Notes: generated by a model not told the origin, from the letters alone. A stretch of DNA of 64,000 bases from Chrysemys picta bellii (GCF_011386835.1 NC_088792.1:62913287-62977286), one strand, 5' to 3'. Shown: positions 43,093 through 54,411, counted from the stretch's first letter. Translations and numbers: made by a program.

Positions 43093-46000
43093 CTAAAGTT
43101 TATAGGGAGAAAAGGAAATTAATCTGAGATCAGTTTTCTGACCGATCCATACTTTTTCCAAATATGAGCCAAACATGCCATTAAAAATGGCAGGTGAAGT
43201 GTGATGGTCCAAAGCATCTGCAGAGGGCCAGATGCTCAGGTGGGAAGATCCTTATCCTCAAAGGGGAATGGAAGGGAAGAAAGCTTTAAGCCATGGAGAC
43301 ACCATGCTCTGAAACTGCTGCTTTGCCTTCTCGTCTGCCTGCTTTCTTGATATCCTTCTGACACCAGAGGGATGGAAAGCGGGAGGCATAAAGCTGGATT
43401 TCCTCATGTTGGGAATATGTTCAGCAGTCCCTCTGAGGCTGATTTAAGTGCTACTTTTTAGTGCTACTCTGTAGTCTGTCAGCACGAACAAACTTTGAGC
43501 AGGGTCTGAGGATCTAGCTTTGAGTGTTTAAATAGCTGTAGCACAAATGTACATGAGCAAGTGGACCCCTGAACCATTTCTTTTAGATCAGGTGAAATGG
43601 AACAATGCAGAATAGACAGAGGACAACTCTTCAAAGATTTTTTTTTTTTTGATCCAGTTTAGATCATTTATGCTTTTGATTTCAGCTAAGGCGGTAGAAA
43701 CAAGGGAAATGCTGTTATTTCACAGGAGTTCCCACAGCAGAATGGCTTTAACCATGCGTCAGATGAAAACTGAAGGGTGGATTGAAGAGAAAACTGAGAC
43801 GTTATCTGCCACAAACTCTAGTCGATGTCCTCAAAGCAATGTTAACAAAATTACCATTAAAAAAAAAAATCAAACAAAAATCCTGGAACCAACGAGCTTA
43901 ACATCACTGCTCTCTTAGCTGCTTTTGTTTCATCCATCCCCATCCATACTTTATCCATTTAGAATGTAAATTCTTTGGGGCACTAGTGTTGTCGTCATAT
44001 TTGTCTATAAAGTGCCTAGCACAAATTTAGCACTATGTAAATAGTGACATGACATTGAGAGTTCAGCCAGTTCTGTATGGCACTATTAAAAACATTACTG
44101 TGCAGCACCTGTCCACACACTCTTCACAAGCACTTGGGTGATTTGTAAAACACTGCAGCAGAAATGAACAGGAGAAAAATTGGAGTAGGATGTTATAGGA
44201 GACCTTATAGTTCTCAGGGGACAGATTCCATGTTTTCAGCAATTGTGCTAAATACACTGAAAATTATTCAGAATTCAAAGTCTCATTAACACCTGAAATT
44301 ACGCTGAATTACTATACAAATGTTAAAGCTGCTATGCCAGATTTCTGAAAGAGTATTATTTGTTTTCTGGATTTAATGTGGAAAATTATTATTTCCATTA
44401 GAATGGCATTTCAGCATTATTTAGCTACACTATCATTTTCTAACCCATAAAGCTTTTGTTCTGCATGCTTAATTTTAAGACATAGTTATAAGCAACAAAA
44501 ATATCTTTTGCTTAGTTTTATTTGGATTCTGTCCTGTGGTGAGATGCCTTCTATTTTTAGTCCAATTCAGAGACTAATGCAGGAGAAAGATTAACATTCC
44601 TGAAAGCTAAATAAATCCACTGGAAAAGGAAGCAGTCCATAGAGTCTCAATAAATATTCAATGAATTCATTTCATGCTTAAATGAATTTAACAAAAACCA
44701 GTGCCTACAGGAGTATCTGCATAAACTGTTTTTTAAATGCCAGCTTCACAATAAGGCCAAGCCTGTGGTAAAATAAAACAACAACAACATACTTCAAACC
44801 AGCAGATTGTGTGATAAATCTTGGGTATTAAACCTGGATTTATGTCATGACACAAATATTTACAAAAAAAAAAAAAAAGCAAAGATGGCTTTAAAAATTC
44901 ATTAACTTATTTTGCAAAAGATCTGCTTAAAGACAAAAATAAATTAACTCTGCTGAATGAGATTTACAGGTAAATATTCGGGTTTAATCAAGGCTTCCTT
45001 TAGGGTCTGGATTAACAGAGTGAAAGTAAGAGAAGATGTACTTACCTGCATGCTTTCCTTTCAGTGCATGTGGGAATAATTGGTTCATAATTAATAAACA
45101 GCCTTTGTATTCTTAAAAGACTGCAACTATATTAGGCCACATTATGGGCCAAATTTTCAGCAAAACTCCCTAGCTGTATATGCAGTCCTTGCAGACTTAT
45201 CTATTTGAACACCCAAAATGGGTAACTATGGCTACAATTACCCTTTTTGTATGCCCACATGCAAGTTTTTATATAAGCCCCCATAGGAAACTGTAAATCC
45301 TGTAGACATCATTAGGAGGGGAAAAATCTAACATTTATTCTTCAAAACAAAAAAATTCTAGGTTAAGGCTAAAGCACAGGTCTGAAGTCCCTCCAGGTAG
45401 AGTGTTTTTGGCCTTGATGTGGCATTTATTTTAGTGTGTTTAAAATTAGAACCCTACCACTATAAAAAAACATTGTGCTGTCTTCCCCTCCCTTGTATAA
45501 TTGTAGTGCAAGTCATACAGAGAATAAGAAAAAAAGTTTACAGATACCCAATTGGTCTCAATGGAACACTATGAAAATCCACAGTGATATATCACCTTTC
45601 ACCTAGTGAGATGCCAATACAAGTTTGAATCAGTTTCTTAAAGAGAGTTCATGTAGGAGACTGCGCTACATCTCCATCCTAAATACACCACTAGTTATTG
45701 GAAGCTGTAGGATTCCGCACAAGCTCACCAGGTAATTAGAGGCCTTTACGTTTTTTCCCCCCTTCTGATGCAGGTCTATAAAACTCAGATCTTGTGTAAC
45801 GTTACAGGTAGATGACTGTGCATATTGGGGATTGGGGAGAACACAGCATTTTGTGAAAATCTTTGGAAAGTAGCTGTAATTACATTCTGTTTGCTGAGGT
45901 GTCTTTCACAACACACTCTTCCCCTCTTCTAGTTAAAACAAATGGCAAGTATGTTTTACTCTAAAAGTAAACCTAGGCCATGGGAGAGGAGGCAGAGAGA

Positions 46001-46095
46001 CCGGGAAACAGTTCTTTTGATATGTATGTAACTAATGAGAGACAAGTAACAAGGGAAATGTAATTTTGTAATTACACTGTTTTACTACTACTTAC
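43093..46095 (-). other. Intron of the RAPGEF5-like gene (last intron)
   Basis: 3003 bp bounded by GTAAGTAG at the donor and AACTTTAG at the acceptor. It is AT-rich and notably free of recent transposons. An amniote repeat tail (AAAGTGCCTAGCACAAATTT) lies at about 44010-44029. Confidence 0.75.
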
Positions 46096-46150
46096 CACAT
46101 TGGTTATTCCTGCAATGTCTCAGTGATCGGACAGTATCAGCAATCATGTG
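46096..46150 (-). CDS. RAPGEF5: Penultimate coding exon, RAPGEF5-like
   Basis: A 55-bp exon on the minus strand has the acceptor TTTATTTCACAG and the donor GTAAGTAG, both strong. It encodes HMIADTVRSLRHCRNNQC plus the first base of the next codon. It starts in phase 0, exactly where the upstream exon stops, and its last base pairs with GC of the terminal exon. MIADTVR-type sequence is the end of the CDC25-homology GEF domain in EPAC-group proteins, where the helical hairpin that grips Rap is completed. Confidence 0.88.
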
Positions 46151-46292
46151 CTGTGAAATAAAAAGTACAATATATCAGTGCAGAAATCTGACAGGGGGGC
46201 TCTTGCTAGAAAATCCTTCCCCAGCCTCACACTTTGCAACAACAATTGTAGCAATGATGAGAAAGGAAGGAGGCAGGAGTTGGAGACATTGA

Positions 46293-46564
46293 GGCTATGG
46301 CTACACTGGTGCTTTACAGCGCTGCAACTTTCTCACTCAGGGGTGTGAAAAAACACACCCGAGCGCAGCAAGTTACAGCGCTGTAAAGCGCCAGTGTAAA
46401 CAGTGCGCCAGTGCTGTAAGCTAATCCCCTCGGGGAGGTGGAGTACCTGCAGCGCTGGGAGAGCTCTCTCCCAGTGCTGGCGCGCGACCACACTCGCACT
46501 TCAAAGTGCTGCCGTGGGAGCGCTCCCACAGCAGTGCTTTGGAGTTTCGAGTGTAGCCAAGCCC
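46293..46564. mobile_element. Harbinger-like MITE, GC-rich (272 bp)
   Basis: GGCTATGGCTACACTGG and GAGTGTAGCCAAGCCC are the inverted termini, with TGA and TTA outside. The interior shares ACAGCGCTG, CGAGCGCAGCAAGT and GAGAGCTCTCTC with the element at 51230-51463, which lies in the opposite orientation. Confidence 0.75.
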
Positions 46565-46897
46565 TTAGATTAGATGGGAAGAAGGTTTTTGTTTGTTTGT
46601 GGCTCGGTGTCAACATATCCTGAAACAAGGTTAGTTCTTTCAGACTCCTTTTACATAAGGATTTTGTTGACACTACAGATAGAGGGGGTCTTCCTAGGAA
46701 CCAATGGAAATGAACAACGAAAAAGGGTCATTTCTCTCTGTTTCCTTCTTTCAAAGGAGATGTTTGAAATCCCCCCTCCCTTTCCCCCTCATGCTTAGTG
46801 GAGTAGTGTGTGTCAAGTGCACTACTGGACAATAGTTTTAAACTGTTGCAGGGAGAGCAGATTTGTGTTCATGTATGTGAAAAATTAAGTGACTTCT

Positions 46898-47118
46898 TAC
46901 AAAGTAGCAGCCGTGTTAGTCTGTATCTGCAAAAAGAACAGGAGTACCTGTGGCACCTTAGAGACTAACAAATTTATTTCAGCATAAGCTTTCGTGGGCT
47001 ACAGCTCAGAAGTGAGAAGCTCAGAACTGTAGCCCACTTCTGAGCTGTAGCCCACGAAAGCTTATGCTGAAATAAATTTGTTAGTCTCTAAGGTGCCACA
47101 GGTACTCCTGTTCTTTTT
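46898..47118. mobile_element. Penelope 3' tails as a perfect 84-bp inverted repeat with 13-bp duplication
   Basis: Arms 46931-47014 and 47035-47118 are exact reverse complements, separated by a 20-bp loop. Each arm is the conserved Penelope tail (TTTGTTAGTCTCTAAGGTGC, then AGTACTCCTGTTC-type sequence; here GGTACTCC). The left side has 33 more bases of tail (46898-46930, with GTGTTAGTCTGTATC). The whole unit is flanked by TTAAGTGACTTCT at 46885-46897 and 47119-47131, so the inverted pair entered the genome as one insertion. Confidence 0.9.
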
Positions 47119-47931
47119 TTAAGTGACTTCTGTTAAAGTAAAAAACTCCAAAGGAGGAAGATGTACTTAATGGGAGTAAATCGTTCATAAGTCATAAGCA
47201 TCCTTTGTATTCTCATTAAAAGGCTAAAACTACATTATGGGCTAAGTTTTCAGCAAGCCTTTACCCCTTCATTCAGTTTTTACAAGTCTATGGCATGGTA
47301 ACGATTTGATTAGTTGTTGATTTAAAAAGATTTTTACTGTACTGTTTTTCCTTAGGCAAAATAGGCTGCAGATGGTTGCTCAGATTAAACAGAAAAAAAC
47401 CTTTAGAATTTTGTTTCACCTTTAGCATCAGATCCTTAGTTGGATATTAATTGGAATAGCTATGTCTAAGTTAACAGAGCTACATTGGGTTTTCACAAGT
47501 GGAGGATCTGGCCCATAATGCTGTTTATGCATGTTTTCTTTTGATTGCACTAACAATCCAAAGAAAAGAGCCTATTGAATTGGGCCAGAAGCCCTTGACG
47601 GAATATGGTGACTAATTTAAACAACCTGCCTGCAATTAACAATAGCAATATGGCATTTTATGGAAATAATACAGGCTGTTCTCACACCTCCTTCAAAATC
47701 CAGCCAGAAGTGGAAAGGATTAGCTGCCCAGAGCAAAGTATAGCTTAGAATGATGTAGCATAATTCATCTCTCCACAACCACAATATGAATTGTTCACAA
47801 TGTTCCTTCACAGAATAGCTTATCATGAGAACAACTGAGTATATGCTTAATGAAGACTTCATGTTCTTTAATAAATCAGTGAAGCAAAATCATTTTTTTC
47901 ATCTGTGTTCCATTTACCATGAAATCTCTCA

Positions 47932-48217
47932 GGGTACATCTATACCCAGCCGCTAGTTCGGCGGCTGGCAATCGAACTTCTGGGTTCGACTTATCGCGTC
48001 TTGTCTGGACGCGATAAGTCGAACCCGGAAGTGCTCGCCGTCGACTGCGGTACTCCAGCTCGGCGAGAGGAGTACCGCGGAGTCGACGGGGGAGCCTGCC
48101 TGCCGCGTGTGGACCGAGGTAAGTTTGAACTAAGGTACTTCGAACTTCAGCTACATTATTCACGTAGCTGAAGTTGCGTACCTTAGTTCGATTTGGGGGT
48201 TTAGTGTAGACCAAGCC
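47932..48217. mobile_element. Harbinger-like MITE (286 bp)
   Basis: GGGTACATCTATACCC at the left and, in reverse complement, GGCTTGGTCTACACTAAA at the right. TCA lies on both sides (47929-47931 and 48218-48220). The interior has a hairpin around GACTTATCGCGTC and GACGCGATAAGTC, and shares a core with the 30182-30401 element in inverted orientation. Confidence 0.75.
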
Positions 48218-48351
48218 TCAGTCTCTTACGCTAACATCATTTCCTTGCACTGATTAAAATAAAGTTCTAATTAGAGGTCCTAGGTTTGCATGACCAATTT
48301 CTTAAATCCCACTAGAGCTATGACATTCCTGTGTTCTTCTGCTGTTGTTGC

Positions 48352-49534
48352 TGTGACGTTGTGCAGTCTATATGGTTTTATAAAAATATGATAATAAGTG
48401 AATATAATGTAACTGGGATAGCTTTAGAAAAATATGGTAAAAAGTGAGTATAACGTAACTGGGATATGCTTTATGCAAAAGATCTCTTGTAAGGTATCAT
48501 TACAAAGCTTATAATCTACTGAGTGTGATCATCCGATTTGTATAAATGTACCACTCTTGTATCTAAAACTAGAAATATAAAATATAACTCTGAGGGCCTA
48601 TTGTAATTATGTAAAGTGTGGGCCATTAATGATGGTTTGGAATCTTGATGATTCCCATTGTCTGCAGATGGCTGTATTTACCTGTGAGTCTTCCTGTATG
48701 TGTGTGTGCTGGCAAGTGAGTAATGAAGTCTTGCAGTGACATGTGATCATGTCACCTGAACTGGAATCCATCTTTAACCTGGTGCTTTTCCAGTGAGGGG
48801 GGGTGGAAACCCAGAGGGACAAAGGGTTCCCGCCTTATGCAAAAGATATATAAAGGGGTGGAACAGAACAAAGGGGGGAGGAGCCATCATGAAGAATCCC
48901 CTAGCTATCACCTGAGCTGGAACAAGAGCTGTACCAGGGGAAAGAATTGTGCCCAGGCCTGGAAGGTGTCCAGTCTGAGAAAAAAACTTACTGAAGCATC
49001 TCTGAGGGTGAGATTATCTGTATTCAGTTTGATTAGGCATAGATTTGCACATTTTATTTTATTTTGCTTGGTGATTTACTTTGTTCTGTCTGTTACTACT
49101 TGGAACCACTTAAATCCTACTGTCTGTATTTAATAAAATCACTTTTTATTTAGTAATTTACTCAGAGTATGTATTAATACCTGGGGGAGCAAACAACTGT
49201 GCATATCTCTCTCTCAGTGTTATGAAGGGCAAACAATTTATGAGTTTGCTCTGCATAAGCTTTATGCAGGGTAAAACGGATTTATCTGAGTTTAGACCCC
49301 ATTGGGAGTTGGGGTCTAAAGACAAGCACACTACTGTGAGCTGTTTTCAGGTAAACTTGCAGCTTTGGGACAAGTGATTCAGACTCTGGGTCTGTGTTGG
49401 AGCCAGACAGGAGTGTCTGGCTCAGCAAGACAGGGTGCTGGAGTCCTGAACTGGCAGGAAAAACAGGAGCAGAGGTAGTCTTGGCACATCAGGTGGCAGC
49501 TCCCAAGGGGGTTTCTGTGATCCAACCCATCACA
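48352..49534 (+). repeat. Solo LTR (1183 bp) with 5-bp duplication
   Basis: It starts TGTGACGTTGTGCAG and ends CCCATCACA, with perfect 5-bp duplications GTTGC at 48347-48351 and 49535-49539. TATATAAA at 48847-48854 and AATAAA at 49132-49137 give promoter and polyadenylation positions in the plus direction. It lies in an intron, antisense to the host gene. Confidence 0.9.
48847..48854 (+). promoter_or_regulatory. TATA box of solo LTR
   Basis: TATATAAA is followed by GGGGTGG and lies 285 bp before the AATAAA. If active it would drive transcription antisense to the RAPGEF5-like gene. Confidence 0.6.
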
Positions 49535-49825
49535 GTTGCATCTTCCAGTTTATATCCCATATTTTGAATTTGACTTTCACAAGTAAAGGAGAATCGACTA
49601 TGTCACTCACAATGTCTCCCTTTGTTACTCAGTATGGGCTCAATCCATCTGAAATTAGCTTCTGTGGCTGATGCCCCAGGGAAACTGACTGGACCATTTT
49701 ACGCTCCATTCTCATGGGGATTGATCACAAGTCTTCCTTCTTTAGTGCCTTCTATAGGCATTTCACACTGTCCCTCTGACTCGCCTGACCCAGTTACAAA
49801 ACAGAAAACCTGTTAATTCATCTGA

Positions 49826-49958
49826 AAAAATTCATCCGATGAAGTGGGCTGTAGCCCACAAAAGCTTATGCTCAAATAAATTTGTTAGTCTCTAAGGTGC
49901 CACAAGCACTCCTGTTCTTTTTGCGGATACAGATTAACACGGCTGCTACTCTGAAACC
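49826..49958 (+). mobile_element. Penelope-like 3' tail
   Basis: The tail contains CATCCGATGAAGTGGGCTGT, a 6-bp hairpin (GTGGGC/GCCCAC), then GCTTATGCTCAAATAAATTT, GTTAGTCTCTAAGGTGCC, and finally GATTAACACGGCTGCTACTC. It is a short, strongly 5'-truncated Penelope copy in the same orientation as the fragment at 52530. Confidence 0.8.
49836..49874 (+). ncRNA. Hammerhead-ribozyme-like core in Penelope tail
   Basis: The order CCGATGA, hairpin (6 bp, loop TGTA), AAAA, GC-TTAT-GC and TC resembles the CUGAUGA, stem II, GAAA, stem III and UH cleavage site of type I hammerheads known from Penelope-like elements. Two core bases deviate and stem I is not evident, so this copy is probably a decayed ribozyme. 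Confidence 0.4.
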
Positions 49959-50046
49959 TGCAAATGGACTGCTATTTTCTGATTGTTTTAATAGATGGCT
50001 GCATACCAGAGTGTGATAAATATGTAGGAATGCATACAGTGACTGA

Positions 50047-50375
50047 GGCCATGTCTACACTATAAAACTAAGTCGATCTAACTTATGTCGGCATACAGCT
50101 ACCATAGTAATTACATTGCTTGTGCGTGTGTACGCTTTACTCCTTGTGTATTGCCAGTGTGGGACAGCTCTTGAAAGCCAGTAACAGTCAACATAATCAA
50201 CAGAGTGTCAACTCTGACACTGCATTGACCTAACTACATTGACTTTGACTCTACACTGCTCATGAAAGCGGAGTTATTAAGCATAGTGGGATCAAAATTT
50301 AACTGTAGATGCTTCTGTAGTTAGGTCAACGTAAGCTGCCTTGCATCAACCTAACTCTGTAGCATAGACCAGACC
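50047..50375. mobile_element. PIF/Harbinger-like MITE (329 bp)
   Basis: GGCCATGTCTACACTAT at the left, and the reverse complement of the right end, GGTCTGGTCTATGCTA, match. TGA flanks both ends (50044-50046 and 50376-50378). The sub-terminal phrases GATCTAACTTATGTCG and CATCAACCTAACTCTG also pair loosely. Confidence 0.82.
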
Positions 50376-50754
50376 TGAGACTTGACTGGTAACCACTCTT
50401 AGCACATGATCATTAGCAATAATTCCACTGTTTATGGCAATCCAGCTCATCAGTATGCTCAGAAGTCCCACAGATATTTTTGGGCATGATCCTGAAAACC
50501 CTTATTTACATTATGTGTCTAGTTCGTACTACTAGTCCACAAAGGGACTGCCTGTAAGATGATAAATACCGATGTGTTAAAGTTTACAGGATTATGCAAT
50601 AAAGCAGCAGTGATGGCCAAGACATGTTATTACTATAAGAGATATACAGATGGTGGTTGTGATTGACAGAGGAATAATGAAAGAAGCTATATTTCAGCAA
50701 AAGATGTCAGCAAAGAATATGAAGATATTTATAATACAATGGTAACATTTAGAC

Positions 50755-51224
50755 TAGGGTTATCATAGCGATATAACCTCTTTTTTGAACCTCTTTTCTC
50801 TGTCCAGGCAGGTTTTTTTTCCAAATTTCAGGAAATGTCCAGGGTTTCTGCAGAGCAGACAAGCTGAAGCTCAGAAAGAGCCCTAACTGGTCCACTTTCA
50901 GATTGGTCCCTCCCTGCATCTGCAACTGATTGGTCCATTCCTCTGCAAGCCACAGCTGCTGGTTTCCACTCATTCAGGCCCTGGCTCTCTTCTCTGGGGA
51001 AGGGGTCTTGCAGGGAAGCAATGATTGATGGCTGCCGCTGCAACCTGGACTTGCGCCAGCTGCCCTGCCACTGTGACAAGGAGTGACACTGCCCTCCACC
51101 TCCACTGAGTATGCCTGTCACAGGTGCCCCCCGCCCACACAGCTCCTTTTCCCACCCCACCCCATACTTCCCCTCCTCTCTAGTAGTATCCTCTTTTTCC
51201 AGAAAATGAAATACTGTAACCCTA
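50755..51224. mobile_element. hAT-like TIR element (470 bp)
   Basis: TAGGGTTATCATAGCG at the left and ATACTGTAACCCTA at the right are inverted termini of the same family as 35979. The left duplication is ATTTAGAC (50747-50754). The right one is split by the MITE at 51230, and removing that MITE restores ATTTAGAC exactly. Confidence 0.88.
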
Positions 51225-51229
51225 ATTTA

Positions 51230-51463
51230 GGCCTTGGCTACACTTGCGGATTCAAGTGTAGTCGCGCCGCCAGCGCTGCGAGAGCTCTCTTGCAGCGTTG
51301 CAAGTACTCCACCTCTCCGAGGGGAATAGCGTGCAGCACTCAGGCACTGATTACACTGGCACTTTACAGCGCTGCACTCACTGCGCTCGGGGTGTGTGTG
51401 TGTTTTTTCACACCCCTGAGCGCAGCAAGTGCAGCGCTGTGAATTGCCAGTGTAGCCAAGGCC
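51230..51463. mobile_element. Harbinger-like MITE (234 bp) inserted in a hAT target-site duplication
   Basis: GGCCTTGGCTACACT and AGTGTAGCCAAGGCC are perfect 15-bp inverted termini. TTA is duplicated at 51227-51229 and 51464-51466. The GC-rich interior is related to 46293-46564. Perfect termini and duplications mark it as a younger insertion than its neighbour at 50755-51224. Confidence 0.93.
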
Positions 51464-51466
51464 TTA

Positions 51467-52529
51467 GACCTTATTCCATCCATTTATTACTTTGCAATTC
51501 TCATGTTAAGGCAAGGGACACAAATATTGGTCTAAAAAACTGTAGTCTAGATCTTACAAAATAGAAAGTTAAATTAAAAAGTGCAATCCCCCTAGCTTTT
51601 GCTAAGTCTGGTCTATTATGATATACTTTCCTAACTGACTCAACAGCTTGTAGCTTTTCTTCCCTTAGTGAATTTATTTCTTCGCATTTTTGAACAAGCT
51701 TCTGATTCATTGTATTCATATCACATTGAATGCAGGAAATAAACATATGAAAATCCTGAATCTAATGAAGATATGAATTTCAAAGCAAAGATGCTGTCAC
51801 ATAAGGAAAATTCCAGTACAACTGTGATGGTAGGTCTATTGCTTCCCTACAGAAGATTTTATCTGCAACAGCAAGTTCAGTATTCAGGCCTCCTTCCTTT
51901 CTCCTCCTCTTCTCTCTCTCTCTTTTTTTTTTTTCTTTTTGCAAGATCAATTTCAAGTGCTAATGCTCATTAGCACAATTTTGAACTTAGTTATTTGCAG
52001 GTGCAGTTTAGTGGCTTGATCTTGAATCAACTGAAGTCAATGAGAATATTATTATTATTTATTTTGCCAGAGTGCCCAGAATATGCTAGGCATAATACAA
52101 ACAGAGGAAAATACCTTCCCTGTGCTGATGAGTTTACAATCTACAAGGGCATTGGGCAAGAAAAGATGGAAAAGGAATACAACACAAAGTGGTTGGAATA
52201 CAACACAAAGATGATTGACACACTTCTTGCTAATTCCATAGCAACAAATCAAATACTTAAACATCCAAATGAACTAGAATAATACTTATATGGGGTGGGT
52301 CTACATTGCATCTTTATCTTAAGAGTTCTCACCCTTGCTACCATTGGTGGGAGCACTCATGCACACAGGGCTGCAGGCAGGAGAATTAACAACCATGTTG
52401 TTTGACCCTTCTCACAGCAAGTCTAGATGACATGGTGGTTGAAATGCTGCTGGCTATTGATAACTGCCTTCACTAGGGGCAAAATCCTGGTACCACTGAC
52501 TTCACTGGAACCAGGCTATCACTTTGGAG
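51467..52529. other. Intronic DNA, old amniote repeat near 52040-52170
   Basis: A stretch at 52040-52170 (TTATTATTATTTATTTTGCC, then ATGCTAGGCATAATACAAAC, then GAGTTTACAATCTACAAG) is a widespread, old amniote interspersed repeat. A T-rich run lies near 51925. No exon is visible. Confidence 0.5.
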
Positions 52530-53273
52530 CACCTACTGGTAGAGCTGCCCTGGTGCACAGACACACCCCTAGAACTCCGACCAGGGGTATTCTATCTGCT
52601 ACCCAAGATCCATAAACCTGGAAATCCTGGATGCCCCATCACCTCAGGCATTGGCACCCTGACAGCAGGTTTGTCTGGCTATGTAGACTCTCTCCTCAGG
52701 CCCTACGCTACCAGCACTCCTAGCTATCTTCGAGACATCACTGACTCCTGAGGAAACTACAATCCATTGGTGATCTTCCAGAAAACACCATCCTGGCCAC
52801 TATAGATGTTGAAGCTCTCTACACCAACATTCCACACAAACATGGACTACAAGCCGTCAGGAACAGTATCCCCAATAATGTCACAGCTAACCTGGTGGCT
52901 GAACTTTGTCCTCACCCACAATTATTTCACATTTGGGGACAATGTATACCTTCAAGTCAGTGGCACTGCTATGGGTACCCGCATGGCCCCACAATATGCC
53001 AACATTTTTAGGGCTGACTTAGAACAACGCTTCCTCAGCTCTCGTCCCCTAACGCCCCTACTCTACTTGTGCTACATTGATGATATCTTCATCATCTGGA
53101 CCCATGGAAAAGAAGCCCTTGAGGAATTCCACCATGATTTCAACAAATTCCATCCCACCATCAACCTCAGCCTGGACCAGTCCACACAAGAGATCCACTT
53201 CCTGGACACTACAGTGCTAATAAGCAATGGTCACATAAACACCACCCTATACCGGAAACCTACTGACGGTTAA
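52530..53273 (+). pseudogene. Penelope reverse transcriptase remnant
   Basis: The main open part is 52806-53273 (155 codons) with the RT phrase GTAMGTRMAPQYA, the catalytic YIDD in LCYIDDIFIIW, and downstream HPTINLSLDQ and HFLDTTV. An earlier frame (52524-52751) supplies LLPKIHKPG. Motif A, with its aspartate in TIDVEALYTN, is present near 52800 but in another frame. The RT of these elements is telomerase-like. Here it is broken and has lost its N-terminus. Confidence 0.88.
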
Positions 53274-53438
53274 ACTTACCTACATGCCTCCAGCTTTCAT
53301 CCAGACCACATCACACGATCCATTGTCTACAGCCAAGCTCTAAGACACAACTGCATTTGCTCCAATCCCTCAGACAGAGACAAACACCTACAAGATCTCT
53401 ATCAAGCATTCTTAAAACTACAATACCCAGCTGCTGAA

Positions 53439-54153
53439 GTGAAGAAACAGATTGACAGAGCCAGAAGAATACCCAGAAGTCACCTACTCCAGGACAGGCC
53501 CAACAAAGAAAGTAACAGAACGCCACTAGCCGTCACCTTCAGCCCCCAACTAAAACCTCTCCAGCGCATCATCAAGGATCTACAACCTATCCTGAAGGAC
53601 GATCCCTCACTCTCACAGATCTTGGGAGACAGACTAGTCCTCGCTTACAGACAGCTCCCCAACCTGAAGCAAATACTCATCAGCAACCACACACCACACA
53701 ACAAAAACACTAACCCAGGAACCTATCCTTGCAACAAAGCCCGTTGCCAACTCTGTCCACATATCTATTCAAGGGACACCATCATAGAACCTAATCACAT
53801 CAGCCACACCATCAGAGGCTCGTTCACCTGCACATCTACCAATATGTTATATGCCATCATGTGCCAGCAATGCCCCTCTGCCATATACATTGGCCAAACC
53901 GGACAGTCTACACAAAAGAATAAATGAACACAAATCAGATGTCAAGAATTATAACATTCAAAAACCAGTTGGAGAACACTTCAACCTCCCTGGTCACTCA
54001 ATTACAGACCTAAAAGTCGCAATTCTCCAACAAAAAAACTTCAAAAACAGACTCCAACGAGAAACTGTAGAACTGGAATTAATTTGCAAATTGAACACCA
54101 TTAAATTAGGCTTGAATAAAGACTGGGAGTGGATGGGTCATTATACAAAGTAA
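53439..54153 (+). pseudogene. Penelope C-terminal linker and GIY-YIG endonuclease remnant
   Basis: Frame 53439-53927 carries the linker and ends in the nuclease start AIMCQQCPSAIYIGQTGQS, in which AIYIGQT is the second half of the GIY-YIG signature. A frameshift near 53910 moves the rest to frame 53851-54153 (RINEHKSDVKNY, GEHFNLPGHS, NRLQRETVELELI). The H and final E positions of the family are recognisable. The cysteine motif CNKARCQLCPH at about 53732-53764 fits the conserved CCHH-like segment upstream of GIY-YIG in this clade. The nuclease nicks target DNA in intact relatives. Confidence 0.88.
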
Positions 54154-54376
54154 AAACTATTTCCGCATGCTAATTTTTCCCCTACTGTTAACTCACACCT
54201 TCTTGTCAACTGTTTGAAATGGGCCATCCTGATTATCACTTCAAAAGTTTATTTTCCTCCTGCTGATAATAGCCCACCTTAATTGATTAGTCTCGTTAGA
54301 GTTGGTATGGCAACACCCATTTTTTCATGTTCTCTGTGTATACATATCTTCCTACTGTATTGTCCACTGCATGCAT

Positions 54377-54411
54377 CTGACAAAGTGGGTTTCAGCTCAT
54401 GAAAGCTTATG
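54377..54411 (+). ncRNA. Hammerhead-like core at the Penelope 3' end
   Basis: CTGACAA is followed by GTGGGT-TTCA-GCTCAT, a 6-bp stem kept by G-U wobbles, then GAAA (54401-54404), GC-TTAT-GC and CC. The CTGA and GAAA parts match the hammerhead core better than the copy at 49836, but the expected UH before cleavage is CC. Confidence 0.4.
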
